NCBI GenBank assembly: GCA_902760345.1
Contig: CACWFY010000040.1
Span: forward strand, 1-45,265
Direction of reading: 5' to 3'
Source of the DNA: an uncultured Bacteroidales bacterium
Lineage (GTDB): Bacteria; Bacteroidota; Bacteroidia; Bacteroidales; Bacteroidaceae
Length of the DNA stretch: 45,265 bases
Every line of letters begins with the position of its first letter. The first letter of the stretch is position 1. Below the pieces are notes generated by a model, which was not told the origin of the DNA, made no database searches, and saw only the letters and a program-made list of their open reading frames with translations. The position numbers and the translations under genes were made by a program. Below, one piece after another: positions 1 to 9,106 of the stretch.

Positions 1-23
1 CAGCGGTTTGGATTTTCTTTCTG

Positions 24-96
24 TCGGGATTACTGGACTCGAACCAGCGACCTCGCGCCCCCCAGACGTGTGCGCTACCAACTGCGCTAAATCCCG
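24..96 (-). tRNA. tRNA-Pro (anticodon GGG)
   Basis: The minus strand folds into a 73-nt cloverleaf. The acceptor CGGGATT pairs with AATCCCG, discriminator A. The D arm is GCGC/GCGC, the anticodon loop CTGGGGG has GGG at positions 34-36, and the T arm contains TTCGAGT. No CCA is encoded, since the next bases are CAG, so it must be added after transcription. The anticodon stem CACGT/GCGCG has an A-C opposition at 28-42. It reads proline CCC/CCU codons. A good promoter lies just upstream on the minus strand. Confidence 0.95.
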
Positions 97-119
97 ATCG
101 TTTTGCTGTTAAGCGGGTG

Positions 120-151
120 CAAAGGTACATAGTTTTTTCGAAATACGCAAA
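120..151 (-). promoter_or_regulatory. Promoter of tRNA-Pro
   Basis: On the minus strand the -7 box TACCTTTG (120-127) follows a TTTG -33 box (148-151) with 20 bases between. This matches the Bacteroidota primary sigma factor consensus and lies 23 bases before the tRNA 5' end. Confidence 0.8.
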
Positions 152-188
152 TTTTCTGGCTACTTTTTACTAAATTAATGTTATTTCC

Positions 189-219
189 TTGGTTAATCAT
201 CAAATATTTCCTAACTTTG
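189..219 (+). promoter_or_regulatory. Promoter of aroA
   Basis: A TTGG at 189-192 and TAACTTTG at 212-219 are separated by 19 bases, as in the Bacteroidota -33/-7 promoter. The aroA ATG lies 52 bases downstream. Confidence 0.7.
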
Positions 220-271
220 CGAGTTATTATGAATAAGGTGACATATCATACTAAATAATAAAAGAAGAATC

Positions 272-1522
272 ATGCAATACCATATATCGGCTCCGCGCCA
301 GTTGAACACCACGGTGAAGCTGCCTGCCTCGAAGAGTATCTCGAATAGAGCGCTGATTATCCACGCCCTGTCAGGTAGCCAGACGTTGCCCGATAATCTG
401 TCGGACTGTGACGATACGGAAGTGATCATCAGCGCACTGGAGCACAACCCCTACGAGATTAACATCAAGGCAGCGGGTACGGCCATGCGGTTTATGACCG
501 CCTACCTGTCGACGCGCGAGGGCGAAGAGCACGTGCTGACGGGTACGGAGCGCATGAAGCACCGTCCGATACGCATCCTCGTTGACGCCCTGCGCAGTTT
601 GGGTGCCGACATTTCGTACGTTGGCGAAGAGGGTTTTCCGCCGCTGCGCATTCGTGGTCGTCGGCTGGAAGGTGGTGAGCTGCAGGTGCCTGGCAACATC
701 AGTTCACAGTATATCTCAGCGCTGTTGCTGGTAGGTCCGATGTTGCAAAACGGTCTGACGCTGCGCATGACCGGCGACGTCATCTCGCGACCCTATATCG
801 ACCTGACGTTGTGTACGATGCGCGACTTCGGCGCCGATGTGGAATGGAGTGGCTACGAGACTATCGTCGTCAGTCCGAAGCGCTACGTGGAGCGCCCCTA
901 CTATGTGGAGAGCGACTGGAGTGCCGCGTCGTACTGGTATGAGATGATGGCTCTGTCGCCCAACGAGGACGACGAGGTGCGCCTGGAAGGACTGATGGAC
1001 GGTTCTCGACAGGGCGACTCCTCGGTGCGCTACATCTTCAGTCTGCTGGGTGTGAAGACCACGTTTGCCACCATCGAAGAGGGTGTGCCCACAACGGTGA
1101 CGCTGCGTCATAGTGGTCGTAGTGTGCCCCGTCTGGAGTACGACTTTATCAACTCGCCAGACTTGGCGCAGACGTTTGTCGTATGCTGTGCGCTGATGGG
1201 TGTGAAGTTCCACTTCCGCGGCCTTGCGACGCTGAAGATCAAGGAGACCGACCGCATAGAGGCGTTGAAGGCTGAGATGCGCAAGTTGGGCTACGTGTTG
1301 CACGACGTCAACGACAGCGAACTGTATTGGGACGGTGAGTGCTGTGAACCTGCTGCCGATGCCGCCATCGATACTTACGAAGACCACCGTATGGCGCTGG
1401 CTTTCGCCCCTGGGGCCTTCCGTCTGGAAGAGGTGCGCGTCAACAATCCGCAGGTGGTGAGCAAGTCGTATCCGAAGTTCTGGGAAGATGTCAAAGCCGC
1501 GGGGTTTGAAGTGAAGAGTTAA
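272..1522 (+). CDS. aroA: 3-phosphoshikimate 1-carboxyvinyltransferase (EPSP synthase)
   Basis: This cytoplasmic enzyme transfers enolpyruvyl from PEP to shikimate 3-phosphate, the sixth step of the shikimate pathway. The 416-residue protein is close to the usual length. Visible motifs are the N-terminal substrate-binding stretch PASKSISNRA (Lys21, Ser22, Arg26), AAGTAMRF, the ERMKHRPI segment, INSPDLAQ with the catalytic Asp region, KETDRIEALK and the C-terminal EDHRMALAFAP. The ATG at 272 follows a good promoter and gives the expected N-terminus. The stop codon lies inside a four-unit heptamer array that runs into the start of the next gene, only 16 bases on, so the two are probably co-transcribed. 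Confidence 0.96.
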   Translation: MQYHISAPRQLNTTVKLPASKSISNRALIIHALSGSQTLPDNLSDCDDTEVIISALEHNPYEINIKAAGTAMRFMTAYLSTREGEEHVLTGTERMKHRPIRILVDALRSLGADISYVGEEGFPPLRIRGRRLEGGELQVPGNISSQYISALLLVGPMLQNGLTLRMTGDVISRPYIDLTLCTMRDFGADVEWSGYETIVVSPKRYVERPYYVESDWSAASYWYEMMALSPNEDDEVRLEGLMDGSRQGDSSVRYIFSLLGVKTTFATIEEGVPTTVTLRHSGRSVPRLEYDFINSPDLAQTFVVCCALMGVKFHFRGLATLKIKETDRIEALKAEMRKLGYVLHDVNDSELYWDGECCEPAADAAIDTYEDHRMALAFAPGAFRLEEVRVNNPQVVSKSYPKFWEDVKAAGFEVKS

Positions 1523-1541
1523 GAATTAAGAGTTAAGAGTG
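1514..1541 (+). repeat. Heptamer array at the aroA/TPR junction
   Basis: Four exact-period units of seven bases: AAGAGTT, AAGAATT, AAGAGTT, AAGAGTG. The array covers the last codons and TAA stop of aroA, the 16-base gap and the GTG start of the next gene. TTAAG recurs every seven bases, which places TAA in all three frames. Confidence 0.85.
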
Positions 1542-4500
1542 GATTTTCTGCTAATCGTCGTCATATCGCTCGTGGTACTTGGTGCCGTCGCTGCCCTGTT
1601 TTCAATAGGGGGCAAGGACGAGCCTATCGTACAGAAAGAGGGTGACTGTGCGTCGTGCACCAGCAGAAGCGAGTGTAAGCTGGCCGATATTGTCGACAAA
1701 AGCAAGAAGGCCTGTCACCTATTGCTGATAGCCTTGCTGTTGACCAGCTGCTCGACAAAGAATAATACCGCGAAGACACGCTGGTGGCACGCCTTCAATG
1801 CTCGCTACAATACCTATTATAATGGTTCGGAGGCGTTTATCGACGGTAGCATCGAGAAGGAGTCGAGCCATAAGGACAACTGCACGGAGGTATTGCCGCT
1901 CTACACCGTAGCCAACAAACAGAGCCGCGAGGTGGGTAAGAGCAACTTCGACCGTGCCATAGAGAAGGCCGAGAAGGCCATCAAGCTGCACAGCATCAAG
2001 GCACGTCCCGAATGGACGAAAAATCGCCGTAAGACCGCCAAGGATATCGAGTGGCTCGGCCGCCGCGAGTATAACCCGTTCCTGTGGCACGCGTGGCTGT
2101 TGCTGGGCAAGTCGCAGTTTCAGCAGGGACAGTTTGAAGAGGCCGCCGCAACCTTCTCGTATATGTCGCGCCTCTACCAGACACAACCCGCCATCTACGG
2201 CATTGCCCGTGCCTGGCAGGCGAAGAGCTATGTTGAACTCGATTGGCTCTACGATGCCGAAGACCTGATCATCAAACAGCGTCGCGACACCATGCACTAT
2301 CGTGCCGAGAAGGATTGGGACTATACGCTGGCCGACTACTATCTGCGCAGTGAACAGTATCAGGAGGCGGTGCCCTATCTGCGCAAGGTGATACGCCACG
2401 AGCACCGCCGCAAGCAGAAAGCCCGCGAGTGGTACATCATGGGACAGATACAGACCCTGCTCGGACAGAAGGATGAGGCTTACAAGGCCTATCGCCACGT
2501 GATACGTCTGAATCCGCCCTATGAGCTGGAGTTTAATGCACGCATTGCACAGACCGAGGTGATGCCCGCTACTGATGCGAAAGGTAAGATCAGCCGTCTG
2601 AAGCGTATGGCGCGGTCGGACAACAATAAAGAATATCTGGATCAGGTGTACTACGCCATCGGCAACGTCTACCTGACGCAGCGCGACACCCTCCACGCCA
2701 TAGAGGCCTATGAGGAGGGAAACAAGAAAGCTACGCGCGCAGGTATAGAGAAAGGTGTGCTGCTGCTGACGCTGGGAAATCTGTATTGGGATTGCGAGAA
2801 ATACGGCGACGCCCAGCGCTGCTATGGCGAGGCCATTGGACTGCTGGACAAAGACCGTAAGGACTATCAGCAGTTGTCGGACCGTTCGAAGATACTCGAC
2901 GAACTGGCTCCTCATGCCGATGCGGTGGCCTTGCAGGACTCGTTGCAACGGTTGGCCAAGATGCCTGAAGAGCAGCGCAACAAGGTGATAGACAAGATTA
3001 TAGAAGATCTGATCAAGAAAGAAAAAGAGGAACAACGTGCCCGCGAAGAGGCTGAGGCCGAGAATACCCTGCGCGAACAAGAGGCGCGCAACGGTGTGGC
3101 ACAGGCCAACAGACCCAACAGAACCACGCAGCCTGCTGCGTCTGCCGCTGGTGGACAGAAGGGACTGTGGTATTTCTATAATCCGCAGGCCGTCAGTCAG
3201 GGTAAGCAGACCTTCCAGCAACAGTGGGGTAGGCGCGAGAATAAGGACAACTGGCGGCGCATCAACCAGACGGTGGTGAACTTCGCGTCGGAGGATACGG
3301 AACAGCCTGACAGTCTGGAGAATACCGAGATGCCTGATGTTGAGACGCCTGCCGACAGCACTGCTACCGAGGCTCCTGCAGACAGTAGCTATCTGGACCC
3401 TCATAAGCGCGAATACTATCTGGCACAGATACCGTTTACCGACGAGCAGATAGCCGAGAGCGACAATCTCATCAAAGACGGTCTGTTCCATTCGGGCATC
3501 ATCTTCAAGGACAAGCTCGACAACCTGCCGTTGGGCGAGAAAGCACTCAGCCGTCTGACCACGCAGTATGCCGACTACGAACATAACGACGAGGCGTGGT
3601 ATCACCTGTTCCTGCTGTACTCGCGACAGGGACGCCACGACGAGGCTGAGCGCTGTCTGGCCATGCTCAAGCAGGACTATCCCGAGAGTGATTGGACCAT
3701 TCTGCTGTCTGACCCGAACTTCGCTGAGAACCAGCGCTTTGGCGTACATATCGAGGACTCGTTGTATGCAGCAACCTACGACGCTTTCCGCAGCAACCGC
3801 TATGAGGAGGTGAAGAGTAATACGCAACTTTCTGAGGGCCGTTTCCCGTTAGGACAGCACCGTCCGAAGTTCCTGTTCATCGAAGGTCTGAGCCTGTTGA
3901 ATGAGGGCGACGCCAACGGATGTGTAGACCGCCTGAAGACGGTGGTGGAAAAGTATCCGGAGAGCGAAGTGTCGGAACTGGCGGGAATGATTGTCCGCGG
4001 TGTGCAGCAAGGACGTGCACTCTATGGCGGCAAGTTCGATCTGGGTGACGTATGGTCGCGCCGAACGGCAGTTGCTGGTGCTGACTCGGCGAAGGTCGAC
4101 ACGCTGAGCATTGAGCGCAACACCAGTTATGTGTTCCTGCTGGCCTTCCATCCCGACTCCATCAGTCAGAACCAGTTGCTCTATGAGATGGCGAAGTATA
4201 ACTTCTCGAACTTCCTCGTGCGTAACTTCGATATAACGCTCGACCAGGATGCTCTCGGAATGACGCGTATGCTCATCAGCGGATTCCTCAGCTATGACGA
4301 GGCGCGCCAGTATGCCCGCCAGCTGTATGACGACAAAGTGATGGCCGCAATGCTGAAACCGTGTCGCAGCCTGATTGTCAGCGAGACAAATCTACTCCTG
4401 CTGGGTACGCAGTACAGCTATCGCGACTACGAGGTGTTCTTCCAGAAGGAGCTGGAACCCATCAGCGTGCCGAAGGAGTCGCTGCTCGACGAGCCGGACG

Positions 4501-4643
4501 TCATTGTACAACCTGAGGATGAGGACGATGGGCCTGCACCTGCCAATGATGGACAGCCGACGTCTGACGACCCGCTGTTCAACGACACTCCGCGACAGCA
4601 GAACACAGGCTATCCGGAGTTTGACGATGACTTCTGGCGGTAA
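1539..4643 (+). CDS. Cys-rich membrane segment fused to PorW/SprE-like TPR lipoprotein
   Basis: The 1034-residue reading frame joins two normally recognisable parts. Residues 1-57 are a small membrane protein: one hydrophobic helix (about 3-22), then Cys37, Cys40 and Cys46. Residues 55-71 look like a lipoprotein signal peptide (SKK, a hydrophobic core, lipobox LTSC with Cys71). The rest is a TPR protein beginning near RWWHAFNARYNTYYNG, typical of the Bacteroidota PorW/SprE family that links the type IX secretion motor to the outer membrane. A Glu/Arg-rich coiled coil lies near 480-510, and the acidic tail ends in FDDDFWR. No ATG, GTG or TTG lies at the expected lipoprotein start. The only initiator seen is GTG at 1539, inside the heptamer array. 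The PorW assignment is by family resemblance; the fusion is seen directly. Confidence 0.78.
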   Translation: MDFLLIVVISLVVLGAVAALFSIGGKDEPIVQKEGDCASCTSRSECKLADIVDKSKKACHLLLIALLLTSCSTKNNTAKTRWWHAFNARYNTYYNGSEAFIDGSIEKESSHKDNCTEVLPLYTVANKQSREVGKSNFDRAIEKAEKAIKLHSIKARPEWTKNRRKTAKDIEWLGRREYNPFLWHAWLLLGKSQFQQGQFEEAAATFSYMSRLYQTQPAIYGIARAWQAKSYVELDWLYDAEDLIIKQRRDTMHYRAEKDWDYTLADYYLRSEQYQEAVPYLRKVIRHEHRRKQKAREWYIMGQIQTLLGQKDEAYKAYRHVIRLNPPYELEFNARIAQTEVMPATDAKGKISRLKRMARSDNNKEYLDQVYYAIGNVYLTQRDTLHAIEAYEEGNKKATRAGIEKGVLLLTLGNLYWDCEKYGDAQRCYGEAIGLLDKDRKDYQQLSDRSKILDELAPHADAVALQDSLQRLAKMPEEQRNKVIDKIIEDLIKKEKEEQRAREEAEAENTLREQEARNGVAQANRPNRTTQPAASAAGGQKGLWYFYNPQAVSQGKQTFQQQWGRRENKDNWRRINQTVVNFASEDTEQPDSLENTEMPDVETPADSTATEAPADSSYLDPHKREYYLAQIPFTDEQIAESDNLIKDGLFHSGIIFKDKLDNLPLGEKALSRLTTQYADYEHNDEAWYHLFLLYSRQGRHDEAERCLAMLKQDYPESDWTILLSDPNFAENQRFGVHIEDSLYAATYDAFRSNRYEEVKSNTQLSEGRFPLGQHRPKFLFIEGLSLLNEGDANGCVDRLKTVVEKYPESEVSELAGMIVRGVQQGRALYGGKFDLGDVWSRRTAVAGADSAKVDTLSIERNTSYVFLLAFHPDSISQNQLLYEMAKYNFSNFLVRNFDITLDQDALGMTRMLISGFLSYDEARQYARQLYDDKVMAAMLKPCRSLIVSETNLLLLGTQYSYRDYEVFFQKELEPISVPKESLLDEPDVIVQPEDEDDGPAPANDGQPTSDDPLFNDTPRQQNTGYPEFDDDFWR

Positions 4644-4694
4644 ATCTTCTATCACTTTTCTTGGGTGTTTCGCTGATATTTCACAGAAAATGTG

Positions 4695-4702
4695 TACCTT
4701 TG
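4695..4702 (+). promoter_or_regulatory. -7 promoter box of typA
   Basis: TACCTTTG lies 25 bases before the typA ATG at 4728. No convincing -33 TTTG is seen at the right distance. The box rules out a more upstream in-frame start at 4692. Confidence 0.65.
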
Positions 4703-4727
4703 CAAGCGAAAATTACGTAATTTACTT

Positions 4728-6533
4728 ATGCAGGATATCAGAAACATTGCGATTATCGCACACGTAGACCACGGCAAGACGACGCTCGTGGACAAGATGA
4801 TGCTGGCCGGAAACCTGTTCCGTGAGGGACAGAACCTGTCGAGCCAAGTGTTGGATGCCAACGACTTGGAGCGCGAACGAGGCATCACGATTCTTTCGAA
4901 GAATGTCAGTATCAACTGGAAAGGAACAAAGATTAATATTATAGACACTCCGGGACACTCCGACTTCGGTGGTGAGGTGGAGCGTGTGCTCAATATGGCC
5001 GACGGCTGTCTGCTGTTGGTTGACGCCTTCGAGGGTCCGATGCCCCAGACACGCTTTGTGTTGCAGAAGGCGCTGCAGATTGGCTTGAAGCCCATTGTGG
5101 TAGTCAACAAGGTCGACAAGCCCAACTGCCGTCCTGAGGAGGTCTACGAGATGGTGTTCGACCTGATGTTCTCGCTGGACGCTACCGAGGACCAGCTGGA
5201 TTTCCCTGTAGTCTATGGTTCGGCCAAGAACGGCTGGATGGGTGAAGATTATAACAAGCCCACCACAGACATCACTTATCTGTTAGACAAGATTGTCGAG
5301 GTGATTCCTGCTCCCCAGCAGATTGAGGGTACGCCCCAGATGCTGATTACCTCACTTGACTATAGCTCGTATACAGGTCGTATTGCCGTGGGTCGCGTAC
5401 ACCGTGGCCAGTTGAAGGACGGTCAGCAGGTGACCATCGCCCACCGCGACGGTTCGATGGAGAAGACGAAGATCAAGGAGCTGCATACCTTCGACGGTAT
5501 GGGTCATCAACGTACCGAGCAGGTGGATTGCGGCGATATCTGTGCTGTCATCGGCTTGGAGAAGTTTGAGATTGGTGATACCATCTGCGACCTTGAGAAT
5601 CCGGAGCCCCTGCCGCCTATCGCCATTGACGAGCCGACGATGTCGATGCTCTTCCAAATCAACGACTCGCCATTCTTCGGCAAGGAAGGTAAGTTTGTGA
5701 CCTCGCGCCACATCAACGACCGTCTGGAGAAGGAGTTGGAGAAGAACCTCGCCCTGCACGTTGAGCAGTTCGAGGACTCTACCGATAAATGGGTGGTGTC
5801 TGGTCGTGGCGTGCTGCACCTCTCTGTGCTCATCGAGACCATGCGTCGCGAAGGTTACGAGTTGCAGGTTGGTCAGCCGCAGGTAATCTATAAGGAAATC
5901 GACGGGCAGAAGTGCGAACCTATCGAGGAGTTGACCATCAACGTACCCGAGGAATTTGCCTCGAAGATGATTGATATGGTGACACGTCGTAAGGGCGAGA
6001 TGACCTCTATGGAGTCGCAGGGCGAACGTACGAATATCGAATTTGATATTCCTTCGCGCGGTATTATCGGTCTGCGCACCAATGTGCTGACCGCTTCGCA
6101 GGGTGAGGCCATCATGGCCCATCGCTTCAAGGAGTACCAGCCGTACAAGGGCGACATCGAGCGCCGCGTGAACGGTTCGATGATAGCCCTGGAGACGGGC
6201 AACGCCTTTGCCTACGCCATCGACAAGCTGCAGGACCGCGGCAAGTTCTTCATTGATCCGGGCGAAGACGTGTATATGGGTCAGGTGGTCGGCGAGCACG
6301 TGCACGACAATGACCTGGTCGTCAACGTCTGCAAGGCTAAGCAGCTGACGAACGTCCGCGCCAGCGGTACCGACGAGAAGGCGCGCATCATCCCGAAGGT
6401 GGTGATGTCATTGGAGGAGTGTCTGGAGTATATCAAGGAAGACGAACTCGTCGAGGTCACTCCGAAGTCGATGCGTATGCGTAAGATTATTCTGGATCAC
6501 GATCAACGTAAAAAGTCTGCGATTAAACGATAA
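4728..6533 (+). CDS. typA: Ribosome-associated GTPase TypA/BipA
   Basis: A translational GTPase of the EF-G/LepA superfamily that acts on the 50S subunit in assembly and stress adaptation. The protein has 601 residues, the usual length. Motifs in order: P-loop AHVDHGKTT near the N-terminus, switch region RERGITI, DTPGHSDFGGEV, NKVDKPNCRP, then beta-barrel and EF-G-like domains, with the BipA-specific C-terminal region including SRGIIGLRTNVLTASQGEA. I chose the ATG at 4728 because it gives the conserved start MQDIRNIAIIAHVDHGKT and lies downstream of the -7 box. It is a single-gene unit ending in a terminator hairpin that begins inside its last codons. Confidence 0.96.
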   Translation: MQDIRNIAIIAHVDHGKTTLVDKMMLAGNLFREGQNLSSQVLDANDLERERGITILSKNVSINWKGTKINIIDTPGHSDFGGEVERVLNMADGCLLLVDAFEGPMPQTRFVLQKALQIGLKPIVVVNKVDKPNCRPEEVYEMVFDLMFSLDATEDQLDFPVVYGSAKNGWMGEDYNKPTTDITYLLDKIVEVIPAPQQIEGTPQMLITSLDYSSYTGRIAVGRVHRGQLKDGQQVTIAHRDGSMEKTKIKELHTFDGMGHQRTEQVDCGDICAVIGLEKFEIGDTICDLENPEPLPPIAIDEPTMSMLFQINDSPFFGKEGKFVTSRHINDRLEKELEKNLALHVEQFEDSTDKWVVSGRGVLHLSVLIETMRREGYELQVGQPQVIYKEIDGQKCEPIEELTINVPEEFASKMIDMVTRRKGEMTSMESQGERTNIEFDIPSRGIIGLRTNVLTASQGEAIMAHRFKEYQPYKGDIERRVNGSMIALETGNAFAYAIDKLQDRGKFFIDPGEDVYMGQVVGEHVHDNDLVVNVCKAKQLTNVRASGTDEKARIIPKVVMSLEECLEYIKEDELVEVTPKSMRMRKIILDHDQRKKSAIKR

Positions 6534-6546
6534 TCGCAGACTTTTT
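6510..6546. terminator. Bidirectional terminator between typA and clpB
   Basis: The arms AAAAAGTCTGCGATTA (6510-6525) and TAATCGCAGACTTTTT (6531-6546) are perfectly complementary around a five-base loop. A-run and T-run flanks make it work in both directions. The typA TAA (6531-6533) starts the right arm, so the left arm encodes the protein's last residues. Confidence 0.9.
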
Positions 6547-6554
6547 CTTTCATA

Positions 6555-9062
6555 TTAGTTGCGGAACACCAGTCCGTCGCCGAACTCATCGATGATGATG
6601 GGCTTCTCGCGGTTCACCTCATCGGCCAGTATCTTACGCGACAAGTCGTTCAGCACCAGCTGCTGGATGGCTCGCTTCACAGGACGGGCACCGAAGTCGG
6701 GGTCGTAGCCTTCCTGGGCGAGGTAGCGGATGGCGGCATCGGTGGTCTCCAGACGGATGCCCTGCGGCTCCAGCATGTCGGTCACGCGCTTCATCTGCAG
6801 GCGTACCACGTCGGCTATCTGCTCCTGTGTCAGCTGCTGGAAGGTGATGATCTCGTCGATACGGTTCAGGAACTCCGGACGCATCGTCGCACGCAGCTGC
6901 TCACGGGTAGCGTTCGAGGTCATGATGATGATGGTGTTCTTGAAGTTGGCGGTGCGGCCCTTGTTGTCGGTCAGCCTGCCGTCGTCCAATACCTGCAACA
7001 GGATGTTGAACACGTCGGGGTGTGCCTTCTCTATCTCATCGAACAGCAGCACCGAGTACGGCTTGCGGCGTACGGCCTCCGTCAGCTGACCACCCTCGTC
7101 GTAGCCCACGTAGCCCGGAGGGGCACCAATCAGTCGGCTGACGGTGTGCTTCTCCTGATACTCCGACATGTCGATACGCGTCATCATCTGCTCGTCGTTG
7201 AACAGGTATTCTGCCAGTGCCTTGGCCAGCTCCGTCTTACCGACACCCGTGGTACCGAGGAAGATGAACGAGGCGATAGGACGCTTCGGGTCTTGCAGTC
7301 CGGCACGGCTGCGGCGCACGGCGTCAGAGACGGCATTGATGGCTTCATCCTGTCCGATGACGCGGCGGTGCAGCTCTTCTTCCAAGTGCAGCAACTTCTC
7401 GCGTTCGCTCTGCAGCATGCGGGTGACGGGGATGCCCGTCCAGCGGGATACGACCTCGGCGATATCGTCGGCGGTGACCTCCTCGCGGACCATCGCATTA
7501 CCGTCCTGGGCAGAGGCCAGCTGCGACTGTATCGACTTGATGTCATCCTCCAGCGTCTTTATTTTCGAGTAGCGTATCTCAGCCACCTTGCCATAGTCGC
7601 CTTCGCGCTCGGCACGGTCGGCCTCCAGCCGCAGGTTCTCCATTTCCTGCTTGTCCTGCTGAATCTTGTTGATGAGCTGGCGTTCGCCCTCCCACTTGGC
7701 ACGGAACTGTGTCTCTTGCTCTTTCAGCTCAGCAATCTCTTTGTCCAATTGGGCAATCTTAGGCTCATCGCCCTCGCGCTTGATGGCCTCGCGCTCGATC
7801 TCCAGCTGGGCCAGGCGACGGGTAGTCTCATCCAGTTCCTCAGGCACTGAGTCGCGCTCCATGCGCAGCTTGGCGGCAGCCTCGTCCATCAGGTCGATAG
7901 CCTTGTCGGGCAGGAAACGCTCGGAGATGTAACGCTCCGACAACTGGACGGCTGCGATGCAGGCGTCATCCTGAATACGTACCTTATGGTGGTTCTCGTA
8001 GCGCTCCTTCAGTCCTCGCAGGATACTGATGGCCGACAGCTCATCGGGTTCATCCACCATCACCGTCTGGAAACGGCGCTCCAGGGCTTTATCCTTCTCG
8101 AAATACTTCTGGTATTCGTTCAGCGTCGTGGCACCGATGGCACGCAGTTCTCCACGTGCCAAGGCTGGCTTCAGGATGTTGGCGGCATCCATGGCACCCT
8201 CACCGCCACCGGCACCCACCAGCGTGTGAATCTCGTCGATGAAGAGGATGATGCGCCCCTCGGCCTTCGTCACCTCGTTGATGACCGATTTCAGGCGCTC
8301 CTCAAACTCACCCTTGTACTTTGCACCAGCTACCAGTGCACCCATATCGAGTGAGTAGAGCTGCTTGTCCTTCAGGTTCTCGGGTACGTCACCACGAACG
8401 ATACGTCCGGCCAGTCCTTCGACGATAGCTGTCTTACCCGTGCCGGGCTCACCTATTAAGATTGGGTTATTCTTCGTACGGCGTGACAGTATCTGCAGCA
8501 CACGACGTATCTCGTCATCACGTCCAATGACGGGGTCGAGCTTGCCTTGGCGAGCAAGGTCTACCAGATTCTTGGCGTATTTCTCCAACGACTGGTAGTT
8601 GTCGTCGGCACTCTGCGACTGCACCTTCTGGCCCTGGCGCAACTCGTTGATGGCGGCGCGCAAGTCCTTCTCGGTGATGCCAGCATCTTTCAGGATGCGT
8701 CCAGCCGTCTGGCCGTCGGTGAGCAGGGCCAACAGCAGCGGCTCTACGCTGACGAATTCGTCACCCATCTTCTGGGCATAGTCCTGAGCCTTCAGCAATA
8801 CACCATTGGTGGCTGCACTCAGATAGGGTTCGCCGCCAGTAACGCGCGGCAGATGTTTCAGTTCGGCCTGTACCAGCAAGTCTATCTGCTGTGTGTTAGC
8901 ACCCATCTTTTGCAGCAGGAAGTTCACGACGTCCTTGGCTTTATTGAGTATGCCCGCCAGCAGATGAACGGGTTCGATGGTCTGCTGACCATTTCGTTGT
9001 GCGGTGTTGACGGCCTCTTGTACCGCCTCCTGTGCTTTGATGGTAAACTTGTCTAATGTCAT
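6555..9062 (-). CDS. clpB: ATP-dependent disaggregase ClpB
   Basis: A hexameric AAA+ chaperone that works with DnaK to extract proteins from aggregates. It shows the N-terminal double Clp repeat (about 1-145), first nucleotide-binding module with GEPGTGKT and [12 protein letters not shown], the coiled-coil middle domain (about 400-520), second module with [22 protein letters not shown] and PEFLNRIDE, and the C-terminal small domain with [12 protein letters not shown]. At 835 residues it is shorter than the usual 855-865. The missing part sits after the sensor-1 motif MTSN (about residue 717), where roughly 20-30 residues are replaced by a ten-residue link. The gene has a textbook AGGAGG eight bases before the ATG, rare in this phylum. 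No CIRCE element is visible. Confidence 0.95.
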   Translation of the reverse strand: MTLDKFTIKAQEAVQEAVNTAQRNGQQTIEPVHLLAGILNKAKDVVNFLLQKMGANTQQIDLLVQAELKHLPRVTGGEPYLSAATNGVLLKAQDYAQKMGDEFVSVEPLLLALLTDGQTAGRILKDAGITEKDLRAAINELRQGQKVQSQSADDNYQSLEKYAKNLVDLARQGKLDPVIGRDDEIRRVLQILSRRTKNNPILIGEPGTGKTAIVEGLAGRIVRGDVPENLKDKQLYSLDMGALVAGAKYKGEFEERLKSVINEVTKAEGRIILFIDEIHTLVGAGGGEGAMDAANILKPALARGELRAIGATTLNEYQKYFEKDKALERRFQTVMVDEPDELSAISILRGLKERYENHHKVRIQDDACIAAVQLSERYISERFLPDKAIDLMDEAAAKLRMERDSVPEELDETTRRLAQLEIEREAIKREGDEPKIAQLDKEIAELKEQETQFRAKWEGERQLINKIQQDKQEMENLRLEADRAEREGDYGKVAEIRYSKIKTLEDDIKSIQSQLASAQDGNAMVREEVTADDIAEVVSRWTGIPVTRMLQSEREKLLHLEEELHRRVIGQDEAINAVSDAVRRSRAGLQDPKRPIASFIFLGTTGVGKTELAKALAEYLFNDEQMMTRIDMSEYQEKHTVSRLIGAPPGYVGYDEGGQLTEAVRRKPYSVLLFDEIEKAHPDVFNILLQVLDDGRLTDNKGRTANFKNTIIIMTSNATREQLRATMRPEFLNRIDEIITFQQLTQEQIADVVRLQMKRVTDMLEPQGIRLETTDAAIRYLAQEGYDPDFGARPVKRAIQQLVLNDLSRKILADEVNREKPIIIDEFGDGLVFRN

Positions 9063-9069
9063 AGTTTTA

Positions 9070-9076
9070 TCCTCCT
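9070..9076 (-). promoter_or_regulatory. Strong Shine-Dalgarno site of clpB
   Basis: The minus strand reads TAGGAGGATAAAACTATG, giving AGGAGG eight bases before the start codon. Few other genes in this window have a comparable site, so it stands out. Confidence 0.75.
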
Positions 9077-9106
9077 AATTTTTGTTTTGTTCTGCTGTCT
9101 TGCGCT

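Noticed and set aside
1719-3827. A 702-codon antisense open frame opposite the TPR gene
   Set aside because: The plus-strand frame has recognisable lipoprotein and TPR text; the antisense translation is Leu/Val/Gln/His-rich with no domains, a by-product of codon bias.
4692-4727. Upstream in-frame start for typA
   Set aside because: It precedes the -7 promoter box and adds residues not found in the family.
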